DNA of 42,463 bases from Legionella sp. 515359 (GTDB lineage Bacteria > Pseudomonadota > Gammaproteobacteria > Legionellales > Legionellaceae). The notes beneath the pieces are model-generated. The model was not told the DNA's origin, searched no databases, and saw only the letters and a program-made list of their open reading frames with translations. This document shows positions 7,347 through 16,608 of the stretch, piece by piece (within the stretch, counting starts at the first letter, position 1; the number at the start of each line of letters is the position of its first letter). The position numbers were made by a program, and so were the translations under genes. The DNA lies in contig JAPCYN010000035.1 of the NCBI GenBank assembly GCA_025941565.1, forward strand, positions 1 through 42,463, written 5' to 3'.

Positions 7347-10134
7347 AAAAATAACCTCCATCATTTTGATTGCGTACTTTGTTCTCCAATCTGCTAGCCA
7401 CAATCTCAGCTGCTTTAAGAACATCGTATTGTTCTTCTAGTGCATGACGTTCGGCCTTTTCTGCTTTTTCATTGAGTAGTAACGCCAAGATGTAGCGAGT
7501 TGGAATGACGCGAAATAATCCTTGATAACGCGAACCGAGTAAGACTGCCTCAGCATAAAGTCCTTTTTGCGAATCAATGTCACGAATAAGCGCTATTTGC
7601 TCAGGAGTTAATTGTTTGAATTTTTGGACATCAACCAGTTCCTTTTCATCAATACCTAATAAAATCCATGTTTCAATCAGTGATAAAATCTTGGTAGCCA
7701 TTTCAGAATTCATGTCTGCGACATTTTGAGTACTGGGAACCAGCCACAAGCCCAGTTTACGTGCAACTTTAGCTACAAGCAGTGCGCAGGTGACCACAGA
7801 TGGAATTTGAAACTGGATATGGGCTTCGTCAAAAAAGAGAAAAGTTGGGCGATTATTATTTTGGTTTTCTTCAGCCATAGCAAGAATGCGTGGTAAGAGC
7901 GATACCATAACCAGAGCCAATTTCCCTTTATCATCTTTAATAGCTGACACATCGACATGAAAAATATCAAAATCACCTAAAGGTTCTGTTGGCACATTAA
8001 AAAAGCGAGATTTATTACTATTAATCACATAACTTTTTAATCGGTCATGCATATCTAAAATACGGTCTTTTTTGCGGGGAACAGTCTCTTTTTCCATTCT
8101 TCTGGCAAAGGCAGCCAATACATGCTCAGTTAGCATTTGAGGAATATTGGCATTGAATGACGTTAATATGGCATCACTTAAGATTTCAATCAGTAGGGTT
8201 TCATCTGCAAGCGTGAAGCTTTGTTCTTCTAAATCATTAGCTTCAGTAATCATAGTACGCAAAGCGAGTGATAACTCGGCTAAATAGTTGCGAGATTCTT
8301 CATTACAAGCCTGCTCAGCAGAATTTGCAGCTTCATGCAAACCAGTTTTTAGTTGCATCATTTTTTCAGCCAATTGTTTGGCTTTTTCATCACTTAAATT
8401 GCTACTGATTTCTTCAAGTGCTTTGTAGGCTTCGCAAAATGGGTTTAAAGGAACAGCTTTGCTTTTTTGATTGCTTAATAACAACTGTTTGACTGTTTTT
8501 CCCTTAGCTCGGCAATGGGTGAGAAAACGGTCAAAAGAATTACCCATCTCAAACAGCACTATACGTGCATTTTTAGTGGCCATTAGTGTATTAATTATCC
8601 ATCCCGCTGCTACAGACTTTCCTCCGCCTGAGTTAGCAAAAAGCGCCATATGGGAATTTTGGCTAATAAAGTCAGTGTGTAATGGATCAAATAATACCGG
8701 CTCACCCAGACGATTAAAGAAAGTAAGACAAGGTAGATGTCGTACACCTTGATTGCGACCATAGACGGGAAGTAAAGCTGCTAATTCTGAGGCATAGATT
8801 AAACGGTCAAATCGTAAATACTGACGTGCAAAAGTGGGCACAAAATTAAAGGGTAATGCATTAAGATAACTGTTGATTGGATGAAGATCATAACTGGAAG
8901 GTATTAAAGGCATTTTGGCATCAATGAACAAGTCCTTTAGGTCTTTTTCAATTTGGATTGCCTGTTCTTCAGTTTTTGCACGATAGAATATTGCCTGATT
9001 AACCCAAAATAATCTGTTGCCCATTGATAATTCATCTCGGGCAGTTTTAATATCATCTCTGACCTGTTGCGGTTTTAAACTGGTACCAATGATGCCTTTT
9101 TCAATTCGCATTAAATGAGCATCAAGAGCTTCATCATTGCTAAAAGTGACCTGAATTGTGTAGATTGCTCCCTCCGGGAATCTATCTAATAATGCATAAC
9201 GATGTTTGGGGTTCGCTTGAGGTTTTTCACGAGATAACAAACCTGTTTCAGGCGCTTCTCTTAAGCCATCTACATATAATATTCGATGCTGATAACCATC
9301 AAATACAAACCCCTTTTCATTACTTTCAGGTGGGGTAAAAAATATAGCCTGACTTAAATTATATCCAGCGGGTTGTTTTTCTTTGGGGTAAGGAAAGCGA
9401 CTAAGTAATTCCTCAATATTGCCATTAGTCATTGCAGGTTCAGGATTAAACCAGCGTACCCACCATTGATAATAGTCCTTACCTGTTAGTCTTTTGAGTT
9501 GCAAGCCAGGTGATTTCAGTTTGCTTTCAATCTGTGCCATCACTTCCTGATGTTCCAACAGTGCCTGATTTCGCGTTGTTTGAACTTGTTTGTATAAACG
9601 ATAAAACAAAACACGAACGCGCCTTCTTCTACCTCGATAAGGCATATCAGTTTTAGGATCTAAGAATAATCCCTCTGGCCTTACCATCTTGGTGAATAGA
9701 TCATCGAGTCTGGCCAGATAATCCTGAGTAAAGGACATTTGAGCGATTTTGGGATCAAGATTATTGGTGATGTGATTCAAAACAGGTTTTAAGCTGTACT
9801 CATCTTTCACATACATTTGCATTACCCAAGGATCGTCTTTATGTAAGGGAACTACTGCTGCAAAAGTGTCACGAATTTTATTAAACACTGACTCCAGATG
9901 ATCCGGGGATGCGGCTTCTGCAGGTATGCTGGCTAATTCAAATCCAGAGCCGATACTAATTCCATCATTTAACAAAAACAGATTTTTTTTATCACAAAAA
10001 TCGACTATGGCGAGTTGATCAGGTAATGAAGGATGGGGATTGCTATACCCTTTCTTAATTTCCTTTTCTGTAATAGCACCCTTGGATTTAGAACCTAACA
10101 ACCAATCGCTGGCTTCATTCAATAATAGCTTCAT
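7336..10134 (-). CDS. traC: Conjugative transfer ATPase, TraC/VirB4-like (PFL_4706 family)
   Basis: This is a 932-residue cytoplasmic ATPase that powers pilus assembly and substrate transfer. Walker A is FANSGGGKS (about residues 498-506) and Walker B is PTFLFFDEAHIQF (about 765-777). An STQNVADM sensor-like motif follows near 800. The N-terminal half is the VirB4/CagE-like domain. Length and motif spacing fit the PFL_4706 family (TIGR03744). The gene follows the lipoprotein gene by nine bases, with GAGGGGATGG ahead of the ATG. Confidence 0.95.
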   Translation of the reverse strand: MKLLLNEASDWLLGSKSKGAITEKEIKKGYSNPHPSLPDQLAIVDFCDKKNLFLLNDGISIGSGFELASIPAEAASPDHLESVFNKIRDTFAAVVPLHKDDPWVMQMYVKDEYSLKPVLNHITNNLDPKIAQMSFTQDYLARLDDLFTKMVRPEGLFLDPKTDMPYRGRRRRVRVLFYRLYKQVQTTRNQALLEHQEVMAQIESKLKSPGLQLKRLTGKDYYQWWVRWFNPEPAMTNGNIEELLSRFPYPKEKQPAGYNLSQAIFFTPPESNEKGFVFDGYQHRILYVDGLREAPETGLLSREKPQANPKHRYALLDRFPEGAIYTIQVTFSNDEALDAHLMRIEKGIIGTSLKPQQVRDDIKTARDELSMGNRLFWVNQAIFYRAKTEEQAIQIEKDLKDLFIDAKMPLIPSSYDLHPINSYLNALPFNFVPTFARQYLRFDRLIYASELAALLPVYGRNQGVRHLPCLTFFNRLGEPVLFDPLHTDFISQNSHMALFANSGGGKSVAAGWIINTLMATKNARIVLFEMGNSFDRFLTHCRAKGKTVKQLLLSNQKSKAVPLNPFCEAYKALEEISSNLSDEKAKQLAEKMMQLKTGLHEAANSAEQACNEESRNYLAELSLALRTMITEANDLEEQSFTLADETLLIEILSDAILTSFNANIPQMLTEHVLAAFARRMEKETVPRKKDRILDMHDRLKSYVINSNKSRFFNVPTEPLGDFDIFHVDVSAIKDDKGKLALVMVSLLPRILAMAEENQNNNRPTFLFFDEAHIQFQIPSVVTCALLVAKVARKLGLWLVPSTQNVADMNSEMATKILSLIETWILLGIDEKELVDVQKFKQLTPEQIALIRDIDSQKGLYAEAVLLGSRYQGLFRVIPTRYILALLLNEKAEKAERHALEEQYDVLKAAEIVASRLENKVRNQNDGGYFYED

Positions 10135-10143
10135 ACCATCCCC

Positions 10144-10533
10144 TCAATATTGTTCAGATGCCAAAGCAAACTGGTTTTGTTTGTAAAGAAAAAAACCTGT
10201 GGTGTAGCCAGGTTTAATCAATTGCTCATCACCAATTAAAGCCACATGAGGAAACACATAAATTGGGATTTGTGGGTTATCCAGAGGCTTAAATAAATTC
10301 TGAATTTCATTAGAGGCATCACGGGTATACCCTTCATAATTGACAGGCTTGGTTAGTGTTCGTTTTACAGACCAGCTTGGTGTTGGTTCACTAATGCTTT
10401 GCTGATAGAGCTGACTGACGGTCAAACCTCCTTCAGGTATTGCTTTGGAGGCTACTATCGAAGAAGCACATGCGCTCAAAGTCAATGTGCTACCTAAGGC
10501 TAAAATCATGCGTAGTTTGTTGTGAGTGGCCAT
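10144..10533 (-). CDS. Conjugative transfer lipoprotein (VirB7-like)
   Basis: This is a 129-residue outer-membrane lipoprotein with a type II signal peptide and lipobox LSAC (LTLSACASS, Cys at residue 22). GGLTVSQLYQQSI follows, matching the short conjugative lipoprotein family TIGR03751 that accompanies VirB9/VirB10-like proteins. It probably stabilises the outer-membrane core. The gene overlaps the 3' end of the VirB10-like gene by 44 bases in another frame, so translation is probably coupled. Confidence 0.87.
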   Translation of the reverse strand: MATHNKLRMILALGSTLTLSACASSIVASKAIPEGGLTVSQLYQQSISEPTPSWSVKRTLTKPVNYEGYTRDASNEIQNLFKPLDNPQIPIYVFPHVALIGDEQLIKPGYTTGFFLYKQNQFALASEQY

Positions 10534-11833
10534 AATCTAATACTCTCCCGTTCGCTTCTTTATCGAGTTTGATGGTTTGTGTTAAATGAAATGAAAACTG
10601 ATTGGGTCGATACCCTGATTTATAAGCGACACTGGCAGGAACAAATACCATGTCAAAACTGCCCTGAATCCTTTTTTCCAGCCAATCAGCTGCTTTAACT
10701 GAACTTTGAGATAGCGCCCCACCTAAAGCGTACTTACCCATAGATCCTGTTGGTGTAGCAGTTCCGCCATTGTCATTGGCCGTGTAGGTCATTTGCCATT
10801 GAGACAGTGCATTACCAAACCCTTTAAATCCATCTGTTGCAATCATGGTGGTTAATACACGCGGAGCATTGGTAAAATATTGGCCTTTGATGCATGGGTT
10901 ACCGAAGGCAGTAGTCAGATAACCCAGACTTTCGTTATTAATCATCTCAGCGGTTCCATTCATTTGCTCCTTGCCGACGGTTACAAAATGGCCGTCATCA
11001 AAGACAAATAAAGCAGAGGTAACATAAGCTCGTGCACAGCTAATGTTATCGAGAAATGATCCCACACCTATGGCATAGCCATTGACCTTCATCCCTGAAA
11101 TGTTGGGTGGTAAAGGGATACCATTTGCAGCCATTAGATCTCCTCGATTAATGACTGCTGAAAAGGGAAAGAGTGGTTGCATTAATTTCCCTTCCACTGG
11201 CACTTCCCCGATTAAAGCGGATAATAAAGTGGTGTGACCAAGATCCGATCCAGCTGGAATGGTGTAGTAAGGAATAGATTTTTTTTCTTCTGTTTTTTTC
11301 AGATTGATTTTGGTTTTTTCGGTTAAGGATTTACGCTTGGCATTGAGTCTCTCCCAATAAGCAAGTTCGGTTTGATTGTTTTCATGCTTCATCAGTAACT
11401 GATCAATGTCTTTAATAGTGCTTTTTTTAATTGGTTTTTTTGCTGGCTCACCATTAATTGAATAAGGTTGCTCCTGAGGCTGTTGTTCCTGTGATGATTT
11501 GAGTTCTGCGATTTGTTCTTTTAGGGCATCAAGCTCTTTGGTTAATTCTGGGCTGTTGGTTTGCGGTGCATTAGTATTTCCTTGAATGTTTTGCTCCTTG
11601 AGCATTTTATTCTGCGCCTCAAGACTCGCCAGTTTCTTTTCAGTTTCTTGCTGTCTGGCTGCAACATCACGAATATTGTCATTGAATTGACTGGCTATGG
11701 CTTCGTTTAAATTATTAGGATCGGTTTGTTGTTTATCAGGTGCAGATGAATGATGACCGCTATTCATTAGTATCAAAGCAGCGACTCCTACTACAGCACC
11801 AGTTAATACTTTTAATCCGGCATTTTTCTTCAT
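10490..11833 (-). CDS. VirB10/TraB-like core channel protein (PFL_4705 family)
   Basis: This is a 447-residue protein spanning the envelope. One N-terminal membrane segment (about residues 8-25) leads into a coiled-coil and Gln-rich linker (about 45-125), then a C-terminal beta-rich domain beginning near YTIPAGSDLGHTTLLSALIG. Cysteines at SCARAYVT and NPCIKG fit the TraB-type domain. It matches the PFL_4705 family (TIGR03752). It is the scaffold linking inner- and outer-membrane parts of the GI-T4SS. Start and previous stop overlap by four bases. Confidence 0.9.
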   Translation of the reverse strand: MKKNAGLKVLTGAVVGVAALILMNSGHHSSAPDKQQTDPNNLNEAIASQFNDNIRDVAARQQETEKKLASLEAQNKMLKEQNIQGNTNAPQTNSPELTKELDALKEQIAELKSSQEQQPQEQPYSINGEPAKKPIKKSTIKDIDQLLMKHENNQTELAYWERLNAKRKSLTEKTKINLKKTEEKKSIPYYTIPAGSDLGHTTLLSALIGEVPVEGKLMQPLFPFSAVINRGDLMAANGIPLPPNISGMKVNGYAIGVGSFLDNISCARAYVTSALFVFDDGHFVTVGKEQMNGTAEMINNESLGYLTTAFGNPCIKGQYFTNAPRVLTTMIATDGFKGFGNALSQWQMTYTANDNGGTATPTGSMGKYALGGALSQSSVKAADWLEKRIQGSFDMVFVPASVAYKSGYRPNQFSFHLTQTIKLDKEANGRVLDYGHSQQTTHDFSLR

Positions 11834-12615
11834 CGTACAAACCCCCTACCTGTAGCTAAGGCCTCATTAAATGGTCTATCCGAAACCAGGAATACGGTAG
11901 TTGTGTCTTCTTTACCTCGCGGTGCCAATGTATTGGTGGGATAAAAAGTAGCAGTTTGCCAATTTCCCACCATGCGGCGAGGATCAACTACTACCTCTTT
12001 ATTCAACAGATTTTTTAATTCGACCGCTGTGACATAAAAGGCACCTCCATGCCATGAAATCAAAGGACGAGACTCCATACTGGCACCATAAATCAGACTT
12101 ATTTGTTTTCTGGTTTGCATGGGAATACGACCAACCCCTTCAGGAATGACTAATAGTCTTTGTGGGGCATATAGGGATTGGATAGCGAAACGGGTCAGTG
12201 TGATTGAGTTGATATCAAAACTGTTAGCCGTTTCCGGTTGATTGTTGTTAGATTCTTCTTTATTTTCCAACAAGATTTCTACAGGTTTATTGGCGGTGAT
12301 TTTCTCATTGGCAGATAAGTTAAGAATAATCACTTCGCCTTGGGGCATAAGCTGAACGAGCAGGCGTTTGTTATCAAAAGATTCCTTTCCTTTAAGATAA
12401 AGAGCATCCTGAATTTTTAATACTGAGATTTTTTCGCCAGCTTCGTTGTCGATAATGCTAATGGCTTGGGGGAAATGAACTAATCGTTCCTCATTTAAAG
12501 AAATACTCAAATGAATAGGCGTTTTATCCCATAACACATGCTCGGCATCGAGTGCGAAAACCTCCATACTGACCAAAACACTGATTAATACGAACAACCA
12601 GTTATACTTTGTCAT
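11830..12615 (-). CDS. VirB9/TraK-like core protein (PFL_4704 family)
   Basis: This is a 261-residue secreted protein with a signal peptide (MTKYNWLFVLISVLVSMEVFA). The N-terminal domain shows AEHVLWDKTPIHLSI and EERLVHFPQAI, the hallmark of the PFL_4704 family (TIGR03749, TraK/VirB9-like). Such proteins form the periplasmic/outer-membrane ring with the VirB10- and VirB7-like proteins encoded next. The start has GGAGG 11 bases upstream, and the gene overlaps the VirB8-like gene by 14 bases. Confidence 0.9.
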   Translation of the reverse strand: MTKYNWLFVLISVLVSMEVFALDAEHVLWDKTPIHLSISLNEERLVHFPQAISIIDNEAGEKISVLKIQDALYLKGKESFDNKRLLVQLMPQGEVIILNLSANEKITANKPVEILLENKEESNNNQPETANSFDINSITLTRFAIQSLYAPQRLLVIPEGVGRIPMQTRKQISLIYGASMESRPLISWHGGAFYVTAVELKNLLNKEVVVDPRRMVGNWQTATFYPTNTLAPRGKEDTTTVFLVSDRPFNEALATGRGFVR

Positions 12616-13264
12616 GTTGTTTTTCCTCCAATGGTGTAGCTAACAAATCTTTGACCAGGGCTTCAGGTTGGGTATAACCATCCAGAGCTAATTGAAAGGG
12701 ATTTTGCAGACGAGATAAGGTCACTTTGACTACTCGAAGATGGTAATCAACCACCTTGTCAGCAATGACCATAGGGCTATTGTCTTTAAGTCTTTGCGTG
12801 ATGCGTAAAACCAGATGTACTTCCCACATGTTATTGCCTATGGCCTTCACATCACTGTCTTCCATAAAGCGATAAAGACTAGCCACTTGAACTCTATTGA
12901 AGAGTTGAGCATCTTTATACGCTGCCAGTGTTTGCTCCATTAAATGTCTATGACGTGGGGTGAAGTAATAGTGGAAACTGGCGAGGTTATTAGTGAACTC
13001 ACTTTTACCTGCTTTGGACCAGGTATTTAAAGCGGGCATTAACGTTGCAACAAACCCTTGCACATACTCAGGAGGAATTTGCTCTGCTTTAATTAATCCA
13101 CCATTTGTTGCCATTGAAGGAGTTAGCCAAAACTCATAACGATTAGGAGATTTGGCCAGAGTGATAATCAGTCCAGCTACAATGAATACAAGCACTGAGA
13201 TAAAGGCCAATAAAAGGCGGTTGAGATGATTTAAGCTATCGATTTTCTTCCAGTAATTAAACAT
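12602..13264 (-). CDS. VirB8-like inner-membrane protein (PFL_4703 family)
   Basis: This is a 220-residue protein with one N-terminal membrane anchor (about residues 18-38, LLLAFISVLVFIVAGLIITLA). A periplasmic domain follows with RYEFWLTPSMA, IPPEYVQGFVATLMPALNTW and a C-terminal beta sheet. This is the PFL_4703 family (TIGR03746), a VirB8-like channel component. The ATG at 13264 is preceded by AGGTG at good spacing; a GTG start at 13273 is possible. The gene overlaps its upstream neighbour by eight bases. Confidence 0.9.
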   Translation of the reverse strand: MFNYWKKIDSLNHLNRLLLAFISVLVFIVAGLIITLAKSPNRYEFWLTPSMATNGGLIKAEQIPPEYVQGFVATLMPALNTWSKAGKSEFTNNLASFHYYFTPRHRHLMEQTLAAYKDAQLFNRVQVASLYRFMEDSDVKAIGNNMWEVHLVLRITQRLKDNSPMVIADKVVDYHLRVVKVTLSRLQNPFQLALDGYTQPEALVKDLLATPLEEKQHDKV

Positions 13265-13619
13265 GAGGTTCACCTACTAATTTGGATTTTTGCCAGATGC
13301 CTTTATGAGAAAGATAAGGCGAAGTTCTTATGCCCCAACGTGAAAACCCTAAAATGGTTTTCTTCATTAGATAACCATAAGGTTTGCCCGCTTTTAATCG
13401 GGCAACACGCTTTGGACAAACCGTAATGGACAAAACAAAACCCACCAAAAAACCAACGCAACCAAAAGCCAAAGGGTAGCCTGCAGGTATCCCGCTTAAG
13501 GTAAAAAGCAAGCTGGTACCTGGCGTTGCTACAATGACAATCCAGAATAGTTCACGCAGACTTAACCCTTTGTAGGCTTCATAATCATGAGACAGATGGC
13601 GTGATGAAGGTCGGTTCAT
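13257..13619 (-). CDS. Conjugative transfer membrane protein, TIGR03750 family
   Basis: This is a 120-residue inner-membrane protein with two adjacent membrane segments (about residues 22-43 and 48-68). A basic stretch follows (KRVARLKAGKPYGYLMKK) that is diagnostic of the TIGR03750 family; relatives show RLKRGRPDGY. It resembles VirB3-like components in size, topology and position next to the VirB2-like and VirB8-like genes. AGGTGG precedes the ATG at 13619; a GTG at 13628 is an alternative start. Confidence 0.87.
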   Translation of the reverse strand: MNRPSSRHLSHDYEAYKGLSLRELFWIVIVATPGTSLLFTLSGIPAGYPLAFGCVGFLVGFVLSITVCPKRVARLKAGKPYGYLMKKTILGFSRWGIRTSPYLSHKGIWQKSKLVGEPHV

Positions 13620-13628
13620 GGCAGCCAC

Positions 13629-14015
13629 CTAAATCTTGAATTTGGTAATCATGGTGTAACCCACATAACCTGCAACAATACTAATTGCCAGATAAGTAAT
13701 GCCCATCACTGCAAAAGTACCAAAGGCCACCATCGAACCGTCATTTTTCTTGGATTCCTCTATACCGTGCTGCACGGTTGTGATGAACTTGATAAAACTC
13801 ATTACCGCAGCAATAAAGAGTAATAATCCCAATCCTTGTCTGACGTAATTTCCTGTCACCGTCATCATGCTTTTATTGCCGTCACTAATATCATCGGCAT
13901 TAGAAATTTTGGGGAACCAGTTATCAGCAAACAGGGCTGGTGCGTAGTTTAAAGTGATAAAACCCGTACCGATTTTCTGCCACCATTGATGCAACTGGAC
14001 GTTTTTATTTTTCAT
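13629..14015 (-). CDS. ICE membrane protein, PFL_4702 family (pilin-like)
   Basis: This 128-residue product has an N-terminal hydrophobic region and two further membrane segments (about residues 57-78 and 98-120), separated by a charged loop (TVQHGIEESKKNDGS). The family (TIGR03745) occupies the VirB2/pilin-like position in this type of cluster. I chose the start at 14015 because GGGG stands just upstream; a longer frame opens at 14057 but would overlap the neighbouring gene. Confidence 0.85.
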   Translation of the reverse strand: MKNKNVQLHQWWQKIGTGFITLNYAPALFADNWFPKISNADDISDGNKSMMTVTGNYVRQGLGLLLFIAAVMSFIKFITTVQHGIEESKKNDGSMVAFGTFAVMGITYLAISIVAGYVGYTMITKFKI

Positions 14016-14017
14016 GG

Positions 14018-14281
14018 TTAATTCCCCTTGACGATTAAAATTAGAATGAACAGGCAAAGTCCCATTACAATTCGGATTGAACGAGAGCCAAGACGAATGA
14101 GAAAACCATCCTGTTCTCTTTCTTCATTGCCCATAAAGTGATTGATGCACCAGATCACTGCGATAATGACCATCATGATCGCGATGAACCGAATGCAACT
14201 TGAGTACACCCCAGCAGCTGTATTACCTGCTGCTTGCTTGAAACTGGCTGCAAACGTTTTAGCGATATCCACTTTGCCCAT
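14018..14281 (-). CDS. ICE small membrane protein, PFL_4701 family
   Basis: This 87-residue protein has two hydrophobic segments (about residues 28-49, IRFIAIMMVIIAVIWCINHF, and 66-84, IRIVMGLCLFILILIVKG) and an N-terminal amphipathic part (FAASFKQAAGNTAAGVYSSC). It matches the small two-helix proteins of the PFL_4701 family (TIGR03758) that sit beside the pilin-like gene in GI-T4SS clusters. It starts two bases after the RAQPRD-type gene. Confidence 0.85.
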   Translation of the reverse strand: MGKVDIAKTFAASFKQAAGNTAAGVYSSCIRFIAIMMVIIAVIWCINHFMGNEEREQDGFLIRLGSRSIRIVMGLCLFILILIVKGN

Positions 14282-14283
14282 GG

Positions 14284-14610
14284 CTACTTACCAATGAAAT
14301 CAAGTGCTAAAGGCTTGATAGTTTTAGGTTCGATGGCAGGCTTATTGATGTAATCAATTAGTGCATTGCGAATAACCAATAAATCATTACGCAAGCCAGG
14401 ATGCGACTTACCATCAGATCCTTCAAAAGATTCAATGTGTAATTGAATCCGGGTATTAGGTTCAATTTCTGTTTGGGCTTCATCCAGCAAGGGCATGATG
14501 GCGTTAATTTGGTTAATCACTCTGACCAACGTTTGATTAAGAGCTTCTTCACTGGCGTGTGTTGCAAAGCAAGTTATGCTCAGCATTAAAATCAAAAAAC
14601 ATCTTTTCAT
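14284..14610 (-). CDS. RAQPRD-type periplasmic ICE protein (degenerate signature)
   Basis: This 108-residue exported protein has a signal peptide (MKRCFLILMLSITCFATHA). The C-terminal pattern LRNDLLVIRNALIDYINKP, then AIEPKT, then LALDFIGK, matches the end of the RAQPRD family (TIGR01690) in spacing. The name-giving RAQPRD hexapeptide is replaced by AIEPKT-like residues. The role in relatives is a small periplasmic factor of unknown mechanism in mating-pair formation. GGAG precedes the start. Confidence 0.78.
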   Translation of the reverse strand: MKRCFLILMLSITCFATHASEEALNQTLVRVINQINAIMPLLDEAQTEIEPNTRIQLHIESFEGSDGKSHPGLRNDLLVIRNALIDYINKPAIEPKTIKPLALDFIGK

Positions 14611-14619
14611 TTTTTCTCC

Positions 14620-15318
14620 TTACAAATATTTCTTAAAGCGACTGGCTGTAATGGAAACCACCACACTTAATAAGATACTGACGGGTACGAACATTAGTGC
14701 TGGGGTAATACACAAAGGAACTGCTAGCCATAAGGCCAATAACATCAGCAAACCACGTTTGAAGTAGCGATTTAATTGATGAAATACATAAGAGGATTCA
14801 CGTCCTAAAGACGCGGTGCGTATGGCTCGTTGATTCAAACCATCGACCAGACCTGCTGTCATAGCTAAAGCAAATAATGGAATGCTTGCCAGAAGAATCA
14901 TCAGCTTGATAAACATCACATGAGCAGTCAGGCTGATAAGCAACCCAACATGTTTTGTAGTGGTAAATAAGTCATCCACTATCTGATCCAATTCAGAGTT
15001 GTTTTCGGGTAAAACCGTATTTAATTCATTTTTAATAACGGTAGTGACTTTTGCTACTTTGTCAGTCATCTTTTCAGTTGGTACTTTAGTAACCCATGAT
15101 TTGAAGTGCTCAGCCACTGAAGCATCATTAAATTCTGCGACTGCACTAGTTTGCTGTTTAGATAGTTCATAGATGGTTTCCCAGGCTGAATCAAAGCCAG
15201 TCATTCCCCATAGACTCAATGCCCAACCCAATAAAATCAACCAGTCGATAAAGACAAGTAACAGCAAGCTCATGATGATTCTTTTGGATTTCTTTTGGGT
15301 TTGAGTCTTTATTGCCAT
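14620..15318 (-). CDS. ICE membrane protein, PFL_4697 family
   Basis: This is a 232-residue inner-membrane protein. The first hydrophobic segment is at about residues 14-36. A soluble helical region follows (about 40-118), and then several membrane segments (about 122-158 and 186-222). Between them is the loop AGLVDGLNQRAIRTASLGRESSYVFHQ, the strongest signature of the PFL_4697 family (TIGR03747). It overlaps the PFL_4695-type gene by ten bases. In related clusters traD lies between these two genes, but here they abut. AAAGGTGAG precedes the start. Confidence 0.9.
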   Translation of the reverse strand: MAIKTQTQKKSKRIIMSLLLLVFIDWLILLGWALSLWGMTGFDSAWETIYELSKQQTSAVAEFNDASVAEHFKSWVTKVPTEKMTDKVAKVTTVIKNELNTVLPENNSELDQIVDDLFTTTKHVGLLISLTAHVMFIKLMILLASIPLFALAMTAGLVDGLNQRAIRTASLGRESSYVFHQLNRYFKRGLLMLLALWLAVPLCITPALMFVPVSILLSVVVSITASRFKKYL

Positions 15319-15767
15319 ATCTCACCTTTATTAAAAATCAGTGGGTAATGGCTTTCTTTGAAGATGGCTAAAAGGTCATCTACATTAGCAGGCAATAATG
15401 GTGCTTTGATTAATTCCTGAAGTTCCAACAGACTGGAACTGCTGTCTATATTAGTAATAAAACCCAGTGCATTTATTTTTTCTAACTCTTGTGCATGATT
15501 CTTTAACCATTGACGGGATACAGCATCATCACCAATGATAAAAATAGAATAAGAAAAATTAACCAGTTCTAATTTGCGTTTTAATACTTTGCCCGCTGTT
15601 GCTTTGCTGGTAGCAGGTAATCGTGCATCCAGTTTTTCCTGAAGTTTCAGTGATTCTTCTGATAGTTGCTCTTGCGATTCTTTGATGTAGTGTTCCATAT
15701 CGATGACTTGATAGGCATAGCAGGAGGTAATCATCAATAAACCTGCAATTAGAGATATCTTTCTCAT
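15309..15767 (-). CDS. ICE periplasmic protein, PFL_4695 family
   Basis: This 152-residue exported protein has a signal peptide (MRKISLIAGLLMITSCYA). The C-terminal half contains SRQWLKNHAQELEKINALGF, LPANVDDLLAIFKESHYPLI and ends with GEIWQ. This parallels the PFL_4695 family (TIGR03765), whose members end in HYPVLIT...GIEQ. The start at 15767 has GGGGAGG seven bases upstream, far better than the in-frame ATG at 15791. It begins one base after the end of the preceding gene. Confidence 0.88.
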   Translation of the reverse strand: MRKISLIAGLLMITSCYAYQVIDMEHYIKESQEQLSEESLKLQEKLDARLPATSKATAGKVLKRKLELVNFSYSIFIIGDDAVSRQWLKNHAQELEKINALGFITNIDSSSSLLELQELIKAPLLPANVDDLLAIFKESHYPLIFNKGEIWQ

Positions 15768-15768
15768 C

Positions 15769-16608
15769 TTAAAACCTCCCCAGATCAACAACGCTTGAAC
15801 TGCCGTTTTTAGAAAGTAATAACAACGGGGTGGTTTTTTTATTAGCCTTTAGAGATTGATAATTCAGGTCACCATGGTTAAGTGTAAGCCGGCCATTGTT
15901 TATCAGATGTTGGGGAATTTGATGTTTGTTAGCCCATAATTGAATTGATAACTCATCACTATCTAACAGCATGAGGTGTAAGCGTGTATTCGGTGTGTTT
16001 TCAACTGCCTCAGTTAAAATCATCAGAATAGTTTTGACCGCATCATCTGGTTTCATGAACAGATAAAGTATGTCCCCTTGATTTAGTTGAACAGGCTTAT
16101 GGGCATAAGGTGAATAAGGCGATGGATCAAAGTCACCAACAACGGGTACATTGGCAAAGAGCTTGTTATAAGCTTTATAAAAGGCATTATTCCAAGCAAT
16201 ATTTTTAGAGACTTTTTGGGCTTCCTGAGCTGCTGCAAGTTCTGCAAAATGATTGCGTTCGGCTTCATTTCTGGCATTAAGACCCAGTATATCCAGTGGG
16301 GTTTGTCTTAATCCCTCATAATAGGTCTTGCTGCGATTCTGCATGAGAAATACATAACGCTTTTCTTCCTCAAGGGTTAACTCCCAAACTTTGGCTTCAT
16401 GAAGTTGCTCTTCATTGAGTTTTAGTTTGTTTACGTCTTGTTCCAAAGTTAAATCGTCATTATTTAACGTTAACCCGGCTCTCGCTAAAGTTTGGTCTTG
16501 AGCTCTTTGAGTATTCAAGGGCTGAGTATTAATGCCCGGGATATTCAATTCAGCGTGTACTGCATGAGTTGATAACACAGTGATAGCAAGTATTATTTGT
16601 TTAAGCAT
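15769..16608 (-). CDS. ICE protein, PFL_4693 family
   Basis: This is a 279-residue exported protein with a signal peptide (MLKQIILAITVLSTHAVHA). The central helical segment YVFLMQNRSKTYYEGLRQ, TPLDILGLNARNEAERNHFAEL and ARNEAERNHFA identifies the PFL_4693 family (TIGR03759). The C-terminal half has a thioredoxin-like feel (DILYLFMKPDDAVKTILMIL) but no CxxC. It is the early-operon periplasmic component of the GI-T4SS. AAGG sits upstream of the ATG at 16608; a GTG at 16617 is an alternative. It overlaps the previous gene by eight bases. Confidence 0.88.
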   Translation of the reverse strand: MLKQIILAITVLSTHAVHAELNIPGINTQPLNTQRAQDQTLARAGLTLNNDDLTLEQDVNKLKLNEEQLHEAKVWELTLEEEKRYVFLMQNRSKTYYEGLRQTPLDILGLNARNEAERNHFAELAAAQEAQKVSKNIAWNNAFYKAYNKLFANVPVVGDFDPSPYSPYAHKPVQLNQGDILYLFMKPDDAVKTILMILTEAVENTPNTRLHLMLLDSDELSIQLWANKHQIPQHLINNGRLTLNHGDLNYQSLKANKKTTPLLLLSKNGSSSVVDLGRF

